Of a stretch of DNA of 7,313 nt, positions 1 through 7,308 are shown piece by piece (position 1 is the first letter of the stretch; every line of letters starts with the position of its first letter). The DNA lies in the NCBI GenBank assembly GCA_947380285.1, contig CANCQD010000106.1, positions 1 through 7,313 of the forward strand, in the 5' to 3' direction. Below the pieces are notes generated by a model. The model saw nothing but the letters and a program-made list of their open reading frames with translations. It made no database searches and was not told the origin of the DNA. The stretch comes from Burkholderiaceae bacterium (lineage in GTDB: Bacteria > Pseudomonadota > Gammaproteobacteria > Burkholderiales > Burkholderiaceae). Made by a program: the position numbers and the translations under genes.

Positions 1-522
1 GCTGATGTGCGTCGACAAATTGCTTTTGTGAGTCAGGACGTCATTCTCTTTAACGATACGATTGCTGCGAATGTGGCATATGGTGCAACCGGTCAAGAGG
101 GAATTGATCGTGGCCGCGTGATAGAGGCTTTAGAAGCTGCGAATCTGAGCGCCCTGATCAAAGAGCTACCAGAGGGCATTGATTCTATGGTGGGGGATAA
201 CGGCAATCGTTTATCTGGTGGCCAACGTCAGCGTTTGGCGATTGCGCGAGCTATCTATAAGGATGCCCCAATTCTGATTTTGGATGAGGCAACTTCTGCT
301 TTGGATTCTGAGTCGGAGCGTCAGGTTCAGGATGCCTTAGACAGATTAATGGCTAATAGAACTACTTTGGTTATTGCTCATCGCTTATCTACGATTGAGC
401 ACGCCAATAGAATTGTGGTTCTAGAGCATGGCAAAGTTGTTGAGAACGGTTCACACGAGGATTTGATTAAGCAAGATGGTCTCTATGCGAATTTGCATCG
501 CATTCAGTTCTCAAACGCTTAA
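1..522 (+). CDS. msbA: Lipid A export ATP-binding/permease protein MsbA, C-terminal part (5' end outside window)
   Basis: This is the C-terminal 173 residues of an ABC exporter; the reading frame is open to the left edge, so the membrane domain and Walker A lie outside. Visible nucleotide-binding-domain parts are the Q-loop (VSQ, Gln codon at 34-36) followed by [13 protein letters not shown], the ABC signature LSGGQRQR (from 211), Walker B ILILDEA (Asp-Glu codons at 283-288), the D-loop SALD and the H-loop AHRLS (His codon at 379-381). The LFNDTIA.N.AYG stretch and the ending YANLHRIQF closely resemble E. coli MsbA (LFNDTVANNIAY, YAQLHKMQF), which favours MsbA over other half-transporters. 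MsbA is an inner-membrane homodimer that uses ATP to flip lipid A-core to the periplasmic leaflet. The gene converges on rng with 15 bases between stops and is not part of the minus-strand array. The substrate is inferred from similarity only. Confidence 0.88.
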   Translation, partial: ADVRRQIAFVSQDVILFNDTIAANVAYGATGQEGIDRGRVIEALEAANLSALIKELPEGIDSMVGDNGNRLSGGQRQRLAIARAIYKDAPILILDEATSALDSESERQVQDALDRLMANRTTLVIAHRLSTIEHANRIVVLEHGKVVENGSHEDLIKQDGLYANLHRIQFSNA

Positions 523-537
523 TACAAATTAAAGCGG

Positions 538-2001
538 TTATCTTAGAACAATATCGTATTGCTCTTGACGAAAGTTACCCTCTGCTTGAAGGGTGATCGG
601 TTTGCCAATGAAATCGCCAAGTTGCGCCAAGAATTGATTTTCTTCTTCTAGAAATAAATCGATGACATCAGGCGCAGCCACAATCCGAAATTCTCGTGGA
701 TTAAATTGGCGGTGCTCTCGTACAATCTCTCGCAATATTTCGTAGCATATCGTTTGGGCAGTTTTAATCTCCCCCTTGCCAAGGCAGGTAGCGCATGGCT
801 CGCAGGTGATATGGGCTAATGATTCACGCGTCCTTTTGCGAGTCATCTCCACTAATCCTAAAGCAGAAAAGTCGCTCACTGAGGTGCGGGCATGATCGCG
901 CTCAAGATTGCGCTTGAGTTCATGTAATACAGCTTCTTGATGATCCTTGCCAACCATATCAATGAAGTCGATAATGATGATTCCACCAAGATTACGTAAA
1001 CGGAGTTGACGAGCAATCGCCTGAGCCGCTTCTAAATTAGTTTTGAAGACGGTGTCATCAAGATTACGTGCGCCAACATAACTTCCTGTATTGACATCAA
1101 TCGTAGTCATGGACTCTGTTTGATCAATCATGAGGTAGCCGCCAGACTTAAGATCCACTCTTCGCCCCAGCGCCTTATTAATCTCAGCATCCACATCGAA
1201 TAAATCAAAGAGGGCGCGCTCACCGCGATGCAGAGTTAGTTTGCCCAAAAGGTTAGGCATATAGGCATTGGTAAATGCCTTGAGCTTTTCGAAGTTCTCA
1301 GCAGAATCTACTCGGATCTGAGAGGTCTCTTCTCCAGCAACATCTCGTAATACCCGCTCAGCGAGGCTGAGATCTTGATAAAGGAGAGTCGGCGCTGGAT
1401 TTTTTTTCATTGCCGCGTGAATGTTTTCCCAAGTAGTGCGAAGGTAAAGCATGTCATGCTGCAGCTCTGTATCAGATGCGTCTTGAGCGCTTGTGCGGAC
1501 GATGATGCCGCCTTTCTCATCAGAAGCCATCAGACCAGCAAGACGGGCTTTAATCGCCTCACGCTCTTCGGGTTGATCAATACGCTGAGAGATGCCAATA
1601 TATTTTTCGGCAGCAGCATCACTTCCTGCCGGAGGTAGATAAACCAAATTACGGCCAGCAATACTCAGTTGGGTTGTCAGGCGAGCACCTTTGGTGCCAA
1701 GCGGATCTTTTAATACTTGCACTAATAGTGTTTGACCTTCAAACAGTAATTTTTCAATTTGTGCCTGAGGATTGTTTTGAGTGATATCAGCAACGTGCAT
1801 AAAGGCAGTGCGCTCAAGACCAATTTCGATAAATGCAGATTGCATGCCTGGCAATACACGCGCTACCTTAGCTAGATAGATATTTCCGACAATTCCGCGT
1901 TGACGCGTACGCTCAATCTGCAACTCTTGGACTGCCCCATGCTGAATTAGGGCAACTCGCGTTTCTTGCGGAGTGATATTGATCAGTATCTCTTCATTCA
2001 T
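538..2001 (-). CDS. rng: Ribonuclease G (RNase E/G family endoribonuclease)
   Basis: The 487-residue protein has the length of E. coli RNase G (489) and lacks the long C-terminal scaffold of RNase E. The N-terminal S1-like RNA-binding domain covers about residues 35-120 (GNIYLAKVARVLPGMQSAF). The DNase I-like catalytic core has its metal-binding aspartates at D302 (IDVNTGSYVG) and D345 (IIIIDFIDM). The zinc-link cysteines that join subunits are C403 and C406 in CEPCATC. RNase G cleaves AU-rich single-stranded RNA from a 5' monophosphate end, matures the 5' end of 16S rRNA and takes part in mRNA decay. The ATG overlaps the maf stop by four bases (ATGA), so translation is probably coupled to maf, and no strong Shine-Dalgarno is visible. 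It is the last gene of the minus-strand array. A full-length RNase E is excluded by size; the alternative name CafA refers to the same protein. Confidence 0.95.
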   Translation of the reverse strand: MNEEILINITPQETRVALIQHGAVQELQIERTRQRGIVGNIYLAKVARVLPGMQSAFIEIGLERTAFMHVADITQNNPQAQIEKLLFEGQTLLVQVLKDPLGTKGARLTTQLSIAGRNLVYLPPAGSDAAAEKYIGISQRIDQPEEREAIKARLAGLMASDEKGGIIVRTSAQDASDTELQHDMLYLRTTWENIHAAMKKNPAPTLLYQDLSLAERVLRDVAGEETSQIRVDSAENFEKLKAFTNAYMPNLLGKLTLHRGERALFDLFDVDAEINKALGRRVDLKSGGYLMIDQTESMTTIDVNTGSYVGARNLDDTVFKTNLEAAQAIARQLRLRNLGGIIIIDFIDMVGKDHQEAVLHELKRNLERDHARTSVSDFSALGLVEMTRKRTRESLAHITCEPCATCLGKGEIKTAQTICYEILREIVREHRQFNPREFRIVAAPDVIDLFLEEENQFLAQLGDFIGKPITLQAEGNFRQEQYDIVLR

Positions 2002-2621
2002 ATGCTACTAACTTGGGCACGATCTAATAAAAGCTTGGTTTCATAAATAGGTAGACCCATGATACCGCTATAACTACCCCGAATTGAGGGAATAAAAGCT
2101 CCGCCCAGCCCTTGGATGCCATATGCCCCAGCCTTGCCGAAGGGTTCACTGCTGGCAATATAGGTATTAATTTGTTCTGGAGATAGTTCTGTAAATTGGA
2201 CCTCAGAAACCTGCACTAGCTGTATTGGTTTTTCATTTGGGCTCACGGTCATCGCTACTGAAGTAAGTACTTCATGCACTTTTCCGCTGAGCATAGTCAG
2301 AATACGTGCAGCATCTTCTGCATCACATGGTTTACCCAGAATTTCACCATTTTCGCTATTGGGCAGGCTAACGGTAGTATCAGCACAAAGAATAGGAGCC
2401 CAAGGTAAACCACTTTTTTGCCACCTAGCAAGCGCTACCGCACTCTTTGCTAAGGTAACCCGCTCTACATAGACGCGAGCTTTTTCTTGGGGGAGTGGGT
2501 TCTCAATGCTCTCACTATCTTCACCCGGGGCAGGTAAGAGCATTTCAAACTGAATGCCCATTTGCTTTAAAAGTTCTTGGCGGCGAGGGCTTTGCGAAGC
2601 GAGATAAATAAAAGAATGCAT
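1998..2621 (-). CDS. maf: Maf family nucleoside triphosphate pyrophosphatase, probably the dTTP/UTP (YhdE) type
   Basis: Maf proteins hydrolyse canonical or modified NTPs to the monophosphate plus pyrophosphate in the cytoplasm and have been linked to house-cleaning and to control of division. The N-terminus LASQSPRRQELL (residues 7-18) is the Maf phosphate-binding signature. Other conserved positions are K59, the catalytic Asp D81 in CADTTV, K97 in LGKP, and KAGAYGIQG (163-171) with Q170. KAGAYGIQGLGG and the GSYSGIMGLP segment match E. coli YhdE (dTTP/UTP) better than YceF (7-methyl-GTP), so I infer the YhdE activity. The protein (207 residues) is slightly longer than YhdE (197), with small extra residues before CADT and in LPNSENGEI. 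The glutamate preceding the conserved lysine in most relatives (EKA) is alanine here (AKS). The gene starts 13 bases after rlmH with no strong Shine-Dalgarno, and its stop overlaps the rng start (ATGA). Confidence 0.93.
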   Translation of the reverse strand: MHSFIYLASQSPRRQELLKQMGIQFEMLLPAPGEDSESIENPLPQEKARVYVERVTLAKSAVALARWQKSGLPWAPILCADTTVSLPNSENGEILGKPCDAEDAARILTMLSGKVHEVLTSVAMTVSPNEKPIQLVQVSEVQFTELSPEQINTYIASSEPFGKAGAYGIQGLGGAFIPSIRGSYSGIMGLPIYETKLLLDRAQVSSI

Positions 2622-2634
2622 GGAATTTATTGGC

Positions 2635-3078
2635 TTATTCGCGATGGTAAGGATGGCCTTGGAGAATGGTCCAAGCTCGATAGAGTTGCTCTACTAGCAA
2701 TACTCTGGCCATTGCATGCGGGAGCGTAAGGCTAGACAATCGCCACATGGCTTGCGCTGTGTTTTTAAGGCTGGGATCCAGGCCATCTGCCCCACCAATT
2801 AAAAAGGTGATATCAAATCCCTCTTGGCGCCAGTTAGTAAGTTGAGTGGCTAGGTTCTGAGTAGTTTGGTCTTTTCCGCGTTCATCTAAAGCAATCACTC
2901 TAGAGCCCTTGGGAATGGCTGCAGCAATTTTTACCGCTTCTTTAGCTGGTGTGAGGTCGGGCTTGATCTCTTTAATTTCAATGCTGCAATCTGCGGGCAT
3001 TCTTTTGATGTAGTCATGGGTTGCAGTCGTAACCCAATCGGGCATCTTATGACCAACTGAAACGATGGTGAGACGCAT
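2635..3078 (-). CDS. rlmH: 23S rRNA (pseudouridine-1915 N3)-methyltransferase RlmH
   Basis: RlmH is a small SPOUT-class enzyme, acting as a homodimer, that uses S-adenosylmethionine to methylate N3 of pseudouridine 1915 in helix 69 of 23S rRNA, preferring assembled 70S ribosomes. The protein has 147 residues against 155 in E. coli. The N-terminus VSVGHKMPDW matches the family, as do LDERGKD (64-70), the SAM-binding LIGGADGLDP (93-102), SLTLPHAMARVLLVEQLYRA (116-135) and the highly conserved C-terminus HPYHRE (142-147), whose last residues contribute to the active site. The ATG at 3078 gives exactly the family N-terminus. It lies 20 bases after rsfS; the gap has no clear Shine-Dalgarno but holds the 3' arm of a stem-loop (listed separately), so translation may depend on ribosomes leaving rsfS. 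rsfS-rlmH adjacency is widespread in bacteria. Confidence 0.97.
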   Translation of the reverse strand: MRLTIVSVGHKMPDWVTTATHDYIKRMPADCSIEIKEIKPDLTPAKEAVKIAAAIPKGSRVIALDERGKDQTTQNLATQLTNWRQEGFDITFLIGGADGLDPSLKNTAQAMWRLSSLTLPHAMARVLLVEQLYRAWTILQGHPYHRE

Positions 3079-3088
3079 TGATGCAAAT

Positions 3089-3110
3089 GACGACGAAATT
3101 ACTCGTCGTC
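3089..3110 (-). promoter_or_regulatory. Stem-loop spanning the rsfS stop codon, upstream of rlmH
   Basis: The minus strand reads GACGACGA, six bases, then TCGTCGTC: a perfect eight-base-pair stem with five GC pairs. The rsfS TAA (3101-3099) lies in the loop, and the stem ends ten bases before the rlmH ATG, covering the place where a Shine-Dalgarno would be. No U-run follows, so it is not a standard terminator. A role in translational coupling or RNA processing is inference; part of the stem is rsfS coding sequence for the acidic tail. Confidence 0.45.
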
Positions 3111-3488
3111 TTCAGATTCACTGGCCTTAGCAAGACCTTTGTCGCCAGCCAATTTCACGCGCACAGGTTTAGCGCCCCACATGCCTTCAAGCTGATAGTA
3201 AGAGCGCAGCATCGGTTGCAGAATATGCACAACGATATCGCCGCAATCTACCAATACCCATTCACCGGTTTCTAAGCCTTCAATGGAAATGACTTCGCCG
3301 CCTTTAGCGTTCACCTCTTCTTTAACTGACATTGCTAAAGAGCGGGTTTGGCGATTGCTTGAACCAGTGGCGATGACCACGCGATCAAATAATTCACTTA
3401 ATTTGGTAGTGTCATAGACGCGAATATCTTGCGCCTTCACATCTTCTAGGGCATCAATCACGACGCGTTGTAATTTACGTAAGTCCAT
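3099..3488 (-). CDS. rsfS: Ribosomal silencing factor RsfS
   Basis: RsfS (formerly YbeB, also RsfA) binds uL14 on the 50S subunit and blocks joining to 30S, lowering translation in stationary phase or starvation. The 129-residue protein carries the family pattern: LQRVVIDALEDVKAQDIRVYD near the start, IATGSSNRQTRSLA (39-52), EGLETGEWVLVDCGDIVVHI (70-89), and YYQLEGMWG (97-105). It is longer than E. coli RsfS (105) because of a charged C-terminal tail (about 106-129) ending SESEDDE. Position 3488 is an ATG preceded at short spacing by a weak GAGA, 45 bases after nadD. The stop codon sits in the loop of a perfect stem-loop leading into rlmH. Clustering with nadD and rlmH supports the assignment. 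Confidence 0.96.
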   Translation of the reverse strand: MDLRKLQRVVIDALEDVKAQDIRVYDTTKLSELFDRVVIATGSSNRQTRSLAMSVKEEVNAKGGEVISIEGLETGEWVLVDCGDIVVHILQPMLRSYYQLEGMWGAKPVRVKLAGDKGLAKASESEDDE

Positions 3489-3533
3489 ATTTTCTCGACA
3501 TTAATTTTTGTATTTAAGGTGATCTTAGCTTGA

Positions 3534-4238
3534 TTACTGATACAGGCCCAGATTTGTAATGCATTCTAGGGTGTGGGTTGGGATTTGCTCAGACGCTATA
3601 GTGCCTCTGGAGCTGGATTTAAGGCGATCTCTTAACTCGGTAGAGGATAGATCAATATTCAGGCTTTCATCGACATATATGAGGCCTGCGGTGCTGTTTT
3701 CAAGAGCAGCAGCATCTTTTGTCTGATGATCTTTCAGAAATTGATTCACTTCAGGGTTGGATTGCCCCTTTAAATCATGGTGCGGTCTAGTTGCAACGGC
3801 AAAATTGACATATTGACTTAGCTTGTCCCAGGAGTTCCAGCTGGGTAGCGCAACCAAGGAGTCCGCCCCCATTAACCAGGTTAGGCTAGCATTTGCACCA
3901 AATCGCTCCCGCAAGGCTTTAACGGTATCGATCGCATAACTTGGTCCAGCGCGATCGATCTCGATACGATCAATGCCTACTTGAGTAGCAATCTTGAGAT
4001 ATAAAAATGCGCGCACCAGATCTTTACCAGCAGCTTCGGTTAACTTAAAACGTATTTCTGCAGGAGTAATACCAGTTCCTTTTTGCCACGGCTCACCACT
4101 GGGAATTAGTAGCACTGCATCCAAGTGCAACAGCTTGGCAAAGTGTGTGGCTAGTCTTAGGTGACCAACATGGGGAGGATCAAATGTGCCCCCAAGAACA
4201 CCAATTTTTTGAAGGGTATTCAAAAGTAAAGGGCTCAA
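3534..4238 (-). CDS. nadD: Nicotinate-nucleotide adenylyltransferase NadD
   Basis: NadD joins nicotinate mononucleotide and ATP to give nicotinate adenine dinucleotide plus pyrophosphate, a late step of NAD synthesis. With the start used here (234 residues) the visible motifs are [12 protein letters not shown] (16-27) containing the nucleotidyltransferase HxGH-type pair H23/H26, [11 protein letters not shown] (96-106), MGADSL (123-128) followed by the conserved W..W spacing, and the SSTELR motif (198-203). The length is a little above E. coli NadD (213). There is no ATG near the start; TTG codons occur at 4247, 4238 and 4223. I chose 4238 because it makes a four-base TTGA overlap with the hemF stop and has a weak GAGA nine bases upstream. 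The 4247 start would add three residues and a 13-base overlap. Function is certain; the start is not. Confidence 0.93.
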   Translation of the reverse strand: MSPLLLNTLQKIGVLGGTFDPPHVGHLRLATHFAKLLHLDAVLLIPSGEPWQKGTGITPAEIRFKLTEAAGKDLVRAFLYLKIATQVGIDRIEIDRAGPSYAIDTVKALRERFGANASLTWLMGADSLVALPSWNSWDKLSQYVNFAVATRPHHDLKGQSNPEVNQFLKDHQTKDAAALENSTAGLIYVDESLNIDLSSTELRDRLKSSSRGTIASEQIPTHTLECITNLGLYQ

Positions 4239-5167
4239 GCTAGCCAATCTCGTGGCTTAAGGTAGTACTCATACAACTTAGCCTCAGGTGTGCCAGGTGT
4301 GGGTTGCCAGTTGTACCACCATTGAACGACCGGAGGCATCGACATCAGAATGGACTCAGTGCGTCCGCCAGAGTGCAAGCCAAAGATGGTGCCTCGATCA
4401 AATAGGAGGTTGTATTCAACATAACGACCACGGCGATATTCCTGGAAAGACTTTTCTTCTGGAGTGAAGCTGTCTTGATAGCGGCGCTGCACGATCGGGA
4501 GGTAAGCATTAATAAAGGCATCACCTACTGCGCGGGTCATAGCAAAGCTCTTCTCAAAGCCGAGATCATTAAAGTCATCAAAGAAAACACCACCAATACC
4601 ACGCGGCTCTTCACGATGCTTTAAGTAGAAGTATTCATCACACCATTTCTTAAAGCGCGGATGGAGTTCCTCGCCAAAGGGATCTAAAGCATCCTTCGCA
4701 GTTTGGTGAAAGTGTCTGCAGTCTTCATCAACGCCGTAGTAGGGGGTAAGGTCAAAGCCACCGCCAAACCACCATACAGGTTCTTTGCCGGGTGCTTGAG
4801 CAATAAAGCAGCGCACGTTCATATGGGTGGTGGGTACTTTAGGGTTATTGGGATGAAAGACTAAGGAAACCCCCATGGCTTCAAAGCTGCGTCCTGCCAC
4901 CTCTGGGCGGTGATGCGATGCTGAAGGGGGCATTTGATCGCCACGGACATGCGAGAAGCCTACCCCACCTTTTTCTAGGATATTGCCGCTATCCAAAGTA
5001 CAGGTGCGACCATAACCTTTGAGTTTGCTGTCTTCAGGCTTATGCCATTCATCGGCAACAAAGGCTTTACCATCCAGTGCACTCATGGCAATCGTGATGC
5101 GGTCTTGCAAGCCTAAAAAATACTCTTTTAAGGCAGCGATATCGATTGGGGTGTGTTGATCTGACAA
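4235..5167 (-). CDS. hemF: Oxygen-dependent coproporphyrinogen III oxidase HemF
   Basis: HemF oxidatively decarboxylates coproporphyrinogen III to protoporphyrinogen IX with O2, in the cytoplasm, during haem synthesis. The 310-residue protein aligns along its whole length with E. coli HemF (299). Visible signatures are [13 protein letters not shown] (71-83), [16 protein letters not shown] (91-106), [13 protein letters not shown] (132-144), YFYLKHR (179-185), [10 protein letters not shown] (190-199), [10 protein letters not shown] (245-254) and [13 protein letters not shown] (267-279). Histidines H105, H115, H154 and H184 have the same spacing as the E. coli metal-site histidines H96, H106, H145 and H175. 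The start is TTG at 5167; no in-frame ATG lies upstream, and the first downstream one (residue 28) would remove conserved N-terminal sequence. No clear Shine-Dalgarno is visible. It follows purD by 23 bases and overlaps nadD. Presence of this enzyme implies haem synthesis under oxygen; an oxygen-independent HemN may exist elsewhere. Confidence 0.97.
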   Translation of the reverse strand: MSDQHTPIDIAALKEYFLGLQDRITIAMSALDGKAFVADEWHKPEDSKLKGYGRTCTLDSGNILEKGGVGFSHVRGDQMPPSASHHRPEVAGRSFEAMGVSLVFHPNNPKVPTTHMNVRCFIAQAPGKEPVWWFGGGFDLTPYYGVDEDCRHFHQTAKDALDPFGEELHPRFKKWCDEYFYLKHREEPRGIGGVFFDDFNDLGFEKSFAMTRAVGDAFINAYLPIVQRRYQDSFTPEEKSFQEYRRGRYVEYNLLFDRGTIFGLHSGGRTESILMSMPPVVQWWYNWQPTPGTPEAKLYEYYLKPRDWLA

Positions 5168-5190
5168 GAGCGTTCTAACTATAAAAAGAG

Positions 5191-6468
5191 TTATTTGATA
5201 GCGCGATAGCCAATATCTTTACGATATTGCATGCCATCGAACTGAATATGATGGATGACTTCATATGCTTTTTGTTGGGCGCCACGAACAGTATCAGCCA
5301 GCCCAACAACGCACATTACCCGTCCACCAGAGGTCACTAACTTACCATCTTGCAATGTCGTGCCAGCATGGAAAGTGATTTGATCTTCAGTATCAGCCGG
5401 AATGCCAGTAATGACATCGCCAGCGCGAGGGGTATCAGGATAGTTATGCGCCGCAAGTACAACGCCGAGCGCTGTGCGACGATCCCATTCCAATTCAACC
5501 TCATTTAATGTGCCATCCACGGCATGATCAAGTGCATTCACGAGATCGCTTCGTAAGCGAGCCATGATAGGTTGCGTTTCTGGATCACCCATTCGGCAGT
5601 TAAATTCTAAAGTCTTAATCTTGCCATCGGGAGTGATCATCAAGCCTGCATATAAAAAGCCGGTGTAGGGGATGCCGTCTGCCTGCATGCCTTTAACGGT
5701 TGGCATGATTACTTCACGTAATGCGCGTGCATGAATTTCAGGTGTAACTACAGGAGCAGGTGAGTAAGCCCCCATACCGCCTGTGTTTGGACCCTGGTCT
5801 GCATCAAGCAAGCGCTTGTGATCTTGGCTAGTGGCTAAGGCAAGCACATTTTTTCCATCTACCAAAACAATAAAACTTGCCTCTTCGCCGGTTAGGAATT
5901 CTTCAATCACAACGCGTGCGCCTGCATTACCTAATTTGTTGTCAGCCAGCATCATATCGACTGCTGCATGAGCTTCCTCCAGATTCATGGCGACAACAAC
6001 CCCTTTACCAGCAGCAAGGCCATCAGCCTTAATCACAATCGGCGCACCTTTCGCATCGATATAAGCATGCGCCTCCAATGCGGAAGAGAAAGTTTGGTAA
6101 TCCGCAGTGGGAATGCCATGACGCTTCATAAAGGCTTTAGAAAAGTCTTTAGAGGACTCTAATTGAGCGGCTAACTGAGTTGGTCCAAAAATACGTAAGC
6201 CATTGTTACGGAATACATCTACGATGCCGGCAGCGAGAGGAGCTTCAGGACCGACAACGGTCAGGTGAATCTTCTCGCGCTCTGCAAAGTCTGCTAACTC
6301 TTGTAAACCGGTGATCGGCAAGTTCTCAATGCCTGCTGCAACTTGCTTGGCGGTAGCTGTACCACCATTGCCTGGGGCAACATAAACCGTTTGGACTTGA
6401 GGGGATTGAGCCAACTTCCAGGCCAAAGCATGTTCGCGACCACCAGAACCGATGAGTAGAATTTTCAT
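5191..6468 (-). CDS. purD: Phosphoribosylamine--glycine ligase (GAR synthetase) PurD
   Basis: PurD catalyses the second step of de novo purine synthesis: 5-phosphoribosylamine, glycine and ATP give glycinamide ribonucleotide, ADP and phosphate. The 425-residue protein is near the usual length (E. coli 429). The N-terminal domain begins [19 protein letters not shown], with APGNGGT at 31-37 and [12 protein letters not shown] at 71-82. The ATP-grasp domain shows [11 protein letters not shown] (147-157), [20 protein letters not shown] (214-233) and the PurD signature [12 protein letters not shown] (288-299), where E288 and N290 are the expected Mg ligands. The C-terminal domain contains ALGVVLAA and AGDVITG. 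The ATG at 6468 gives the exact family N-terminus. It is preceded by a 59-base AT-rich gap after yebC without a visible Shine-Dalgarno. It is a stand-alone ligase, not fused to PurM or PurN. Confidence 0.97.
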   Translation of the reverse strand: MKILLIGSGGREHALAWKLAQSPQVQTVYVAPGNGGTATAKQVAAGIENLPITGLQELADFAEREKIHLTVVGPEAPLAAGIVDVFRNNGLRIFGPTQLAAQLESSKDFSKAFMKRHGIPTADYQTFSSALEAHAYIDAKGAPIVIKADGLAAGKGVVVAMNLEEAHAAVDMMLADNKLGNAGARVVIEEFLTGEEASFIVLVDGKNVLALATSQDHKRLLDADQGPNTGGMGAYSPAPVVTPEIHARALREVIMPTVKGMQADGIPYTGFLYAGLMITPDGKIKTLEFNCRMGDPETQPIMARLRSDLVNALDHAVDGTLNEVELEWDRRTALGVVLAAHNYPDTPRAGDVITGIPADTEDQITFHAGTTLQDGKLVTSGGRVMCVVGLADTVRGAQQKAYEVIHHIQFDGMQYRKDIGYRAIK

Positions 6469-6527
6469 AACGATAGTTTGTCAGTAGTAGGTGTTAATAA
6501 GATAATTTTTTATACATACAGCAGTAA
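6469..6527 (-). other. AT-rich yebC-purD intergenic gap
   Basis: This 59-base gap is the largest in the array and is much richer in A and T than its flanks, including a TATAAAAAATTATC stretch on the minus strand. It could hold a promoter for purD, but no convincing -35/-10 pair can be read. There is no hairpin plus U-run, so nothing shows that transcription from yebC ends here. Confidence 0.3.
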
Positions 6528-7247
6528 TTAAAGGGCGGCATTCGTAAATACTTCTTGAACGTCATCCAAGTTCTCAAGCGCATCTAACAACTTTTGCATA
6601 CTTTCTGCTTGATCGCCTTCCAGGGCGATTTCGGTCTCGGGTCGCATGGCAACGGTTGCAAGTTCTGGTTTGAGCCCGGCCTTACTGATAGCGTCTTGAA
6701 CTTTAGAAAAATCAGGTACAGGGGATAACACCTCTAATGAACCGTCATCATGAGTAATGACATCTTCTGCGCCCGCATCTAGCGCTACTTCCATGAGTTG
6801 ATCTTCGCTAGTACCTGGAGCAAATAACATTTGGCCACAGTGCTTGAATAAGAAAGCAACTGAACCTTCGGTGCCCATATTGCCGCCATTCTTATTAAAA
6901 GCATGGCGAACTTCTGCAACAGTGCGGGTGCGGTTATCAGTCAAGCAATCCACAATGATGGCAGCACCATTAATACCGTAACCCTCGTAACGAATCTCTT
7001 CGTAGTTCACGCCTTCAAGTGAGCCGGTGCCGCGCTGAATTGCTCTTTGCACGTTATCGTTCGGCATGTTGGAGTCTTTGGCTTTATCAATTGCCAGGCG
7101 TAAACGCGGATTTGTAGCGATGTCGCCGCCGCCTAACTTAGCAGCTACAGTAATTTCTTTAATGAGTTTGGTCCAAATCTTGCCGCGTTTTTCGTCCTGA
7201 CGACCTTTGCGGTGCTGAATATTGGCCCATTTCGAATGGCCGGCCAT
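6528..7247 (-). CDS. yebC: YebC/PmpR-TACO1 family protein (annotated as transcriptional regulator; translation-linked)
   Basis: The 239-residue protein starts with the near-invariant [21 protein letters not shown] and has the usual family length (E. coli YebC 246). Conserved segments include FTKLIKEI-like [14 protein letters not shown] (24-37), [12 protein letters not shown] (46-57), [15 protein letters not shown] (61-75), [13 protein letters not shown] (85-97), [17 protein letters not shown] (118-134) and a final acidic helix ending [10 protein letters not shown]. Members such as Pseudomonas PmpR were described as DNA-binding regulators; more recent work on bacterial YebC and mitochondrial TACO1 points to a ribosome-associated role, including easing translation of proline-rich stretches. 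Sequence alone does not decide between these roles. The ATG at 7247 has an AGGA nine bases upstream, the clearest Shine-Dalgarno in the window. It is the first visible gene of the minus-strand array. Confidence 0.96.
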   Translation of the reverse strand: MAGHSKWANIQHRKGRQDEKRGKIWTKLIKEITVAAKLGGGDIATNPRLRLAIDKAKDSNMPNDNVQRAIQRGTGSLEGVNYEEIRYEGYGINGAAIIVDCLTDNRTRTVAEVRHAFNKNGGNMGTEGSVAFLFKHCGQMLFAPGTSEDQLMEVALDAGAEDVITHDDGSLEVLSPVPDFSKVQDAISKAGLKPELATVAMRPETEIALEGDQAESMQKLLDALENLDDVQEVFTNAAL

Positions 7248-7256
7248 ACGGGTAAG

Positions 7257-7260
7257 TCCT
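7257..7260 (-). promoter_or_regulatory. Shine-Dalgarno of yebC
   Basis: On the minus strand AAAAGGA ends nine bases before the yebC ATG at 7247. It is the best ribosome binding site in the window and supports that start. The other genes have weak or no such site, which fits a leading gene initiating on its own and downstream genes relying on coupling. Confidence 0.6.
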
Positions 7261-7269
7261 TTTAATAAT

Positions 7270-7308
7270 TTGGCTAGAAGACCTCATTTTAAGGGGTTCT
7301 AGACCCAA
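7270..7308 (-). promoter_or_regulatory. Possible promoter/operator region of yebC: bulged inverted repeat around a -10-like box
   Basis: On the minus strand TTGG-GT-CTAGAA (7308-7297) can pair with TTCTAGCCAA (7279-7270): ten pairs with a two-base bulge. Between the arms lies TAAAAT (7291-7286), five of six matches to the sigma-70 -10 consensus, which would place a start near 7279, about 30 bases before the yebC ATG. The matching -35 would fall at or beyond the right edge, so the promoter cannot be completed from this window. No T-run follows the repeat on either strand, so it does not look like an intrinsic terminator. Role is inference. Confidence 0.3.

Noticed and set aside
577..594. ACCCT/AGGGT hairpin near the msbA-rng junction, considered as a terminator
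   Set aside because: Only five pairs, inside rng coding sequence, and not followed by a T-run on either strand.
1375..1638. 87-codon open frame on the plus strand inside rng
   Set aside because: It is antisense to the catalytic core of RNase G, resembles no family and has no ribosome binding site; a shadow frame.
3078..3275. 65-codon open frame on the plus strand over rsfS
   Set aside because: It lies antisense to conserved rsfS codons and has no recognisable motif; a shadow frame.
3936..3974. Run of GATC/CGAT-rich sequence in nadD, considered as a repeat or methylation cluster
   Set aside because: It encodes the conserved [11 protein letters not shown] region and the IDRIEID codons before it; codon choice explains the pattern.
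5968..6162. 64-codon open frame on the plus strand inside purD
   Set aside because: It is antisense to conserved PurD sequence and has no supporting features.
7294..7306. GGGTTCTAGACCC as a separate short palindrome
   Set aside because: Only four outer pairs with mismatches inside; the longer bulged repeat at 7270-7308 uses the same bases and explains them better.
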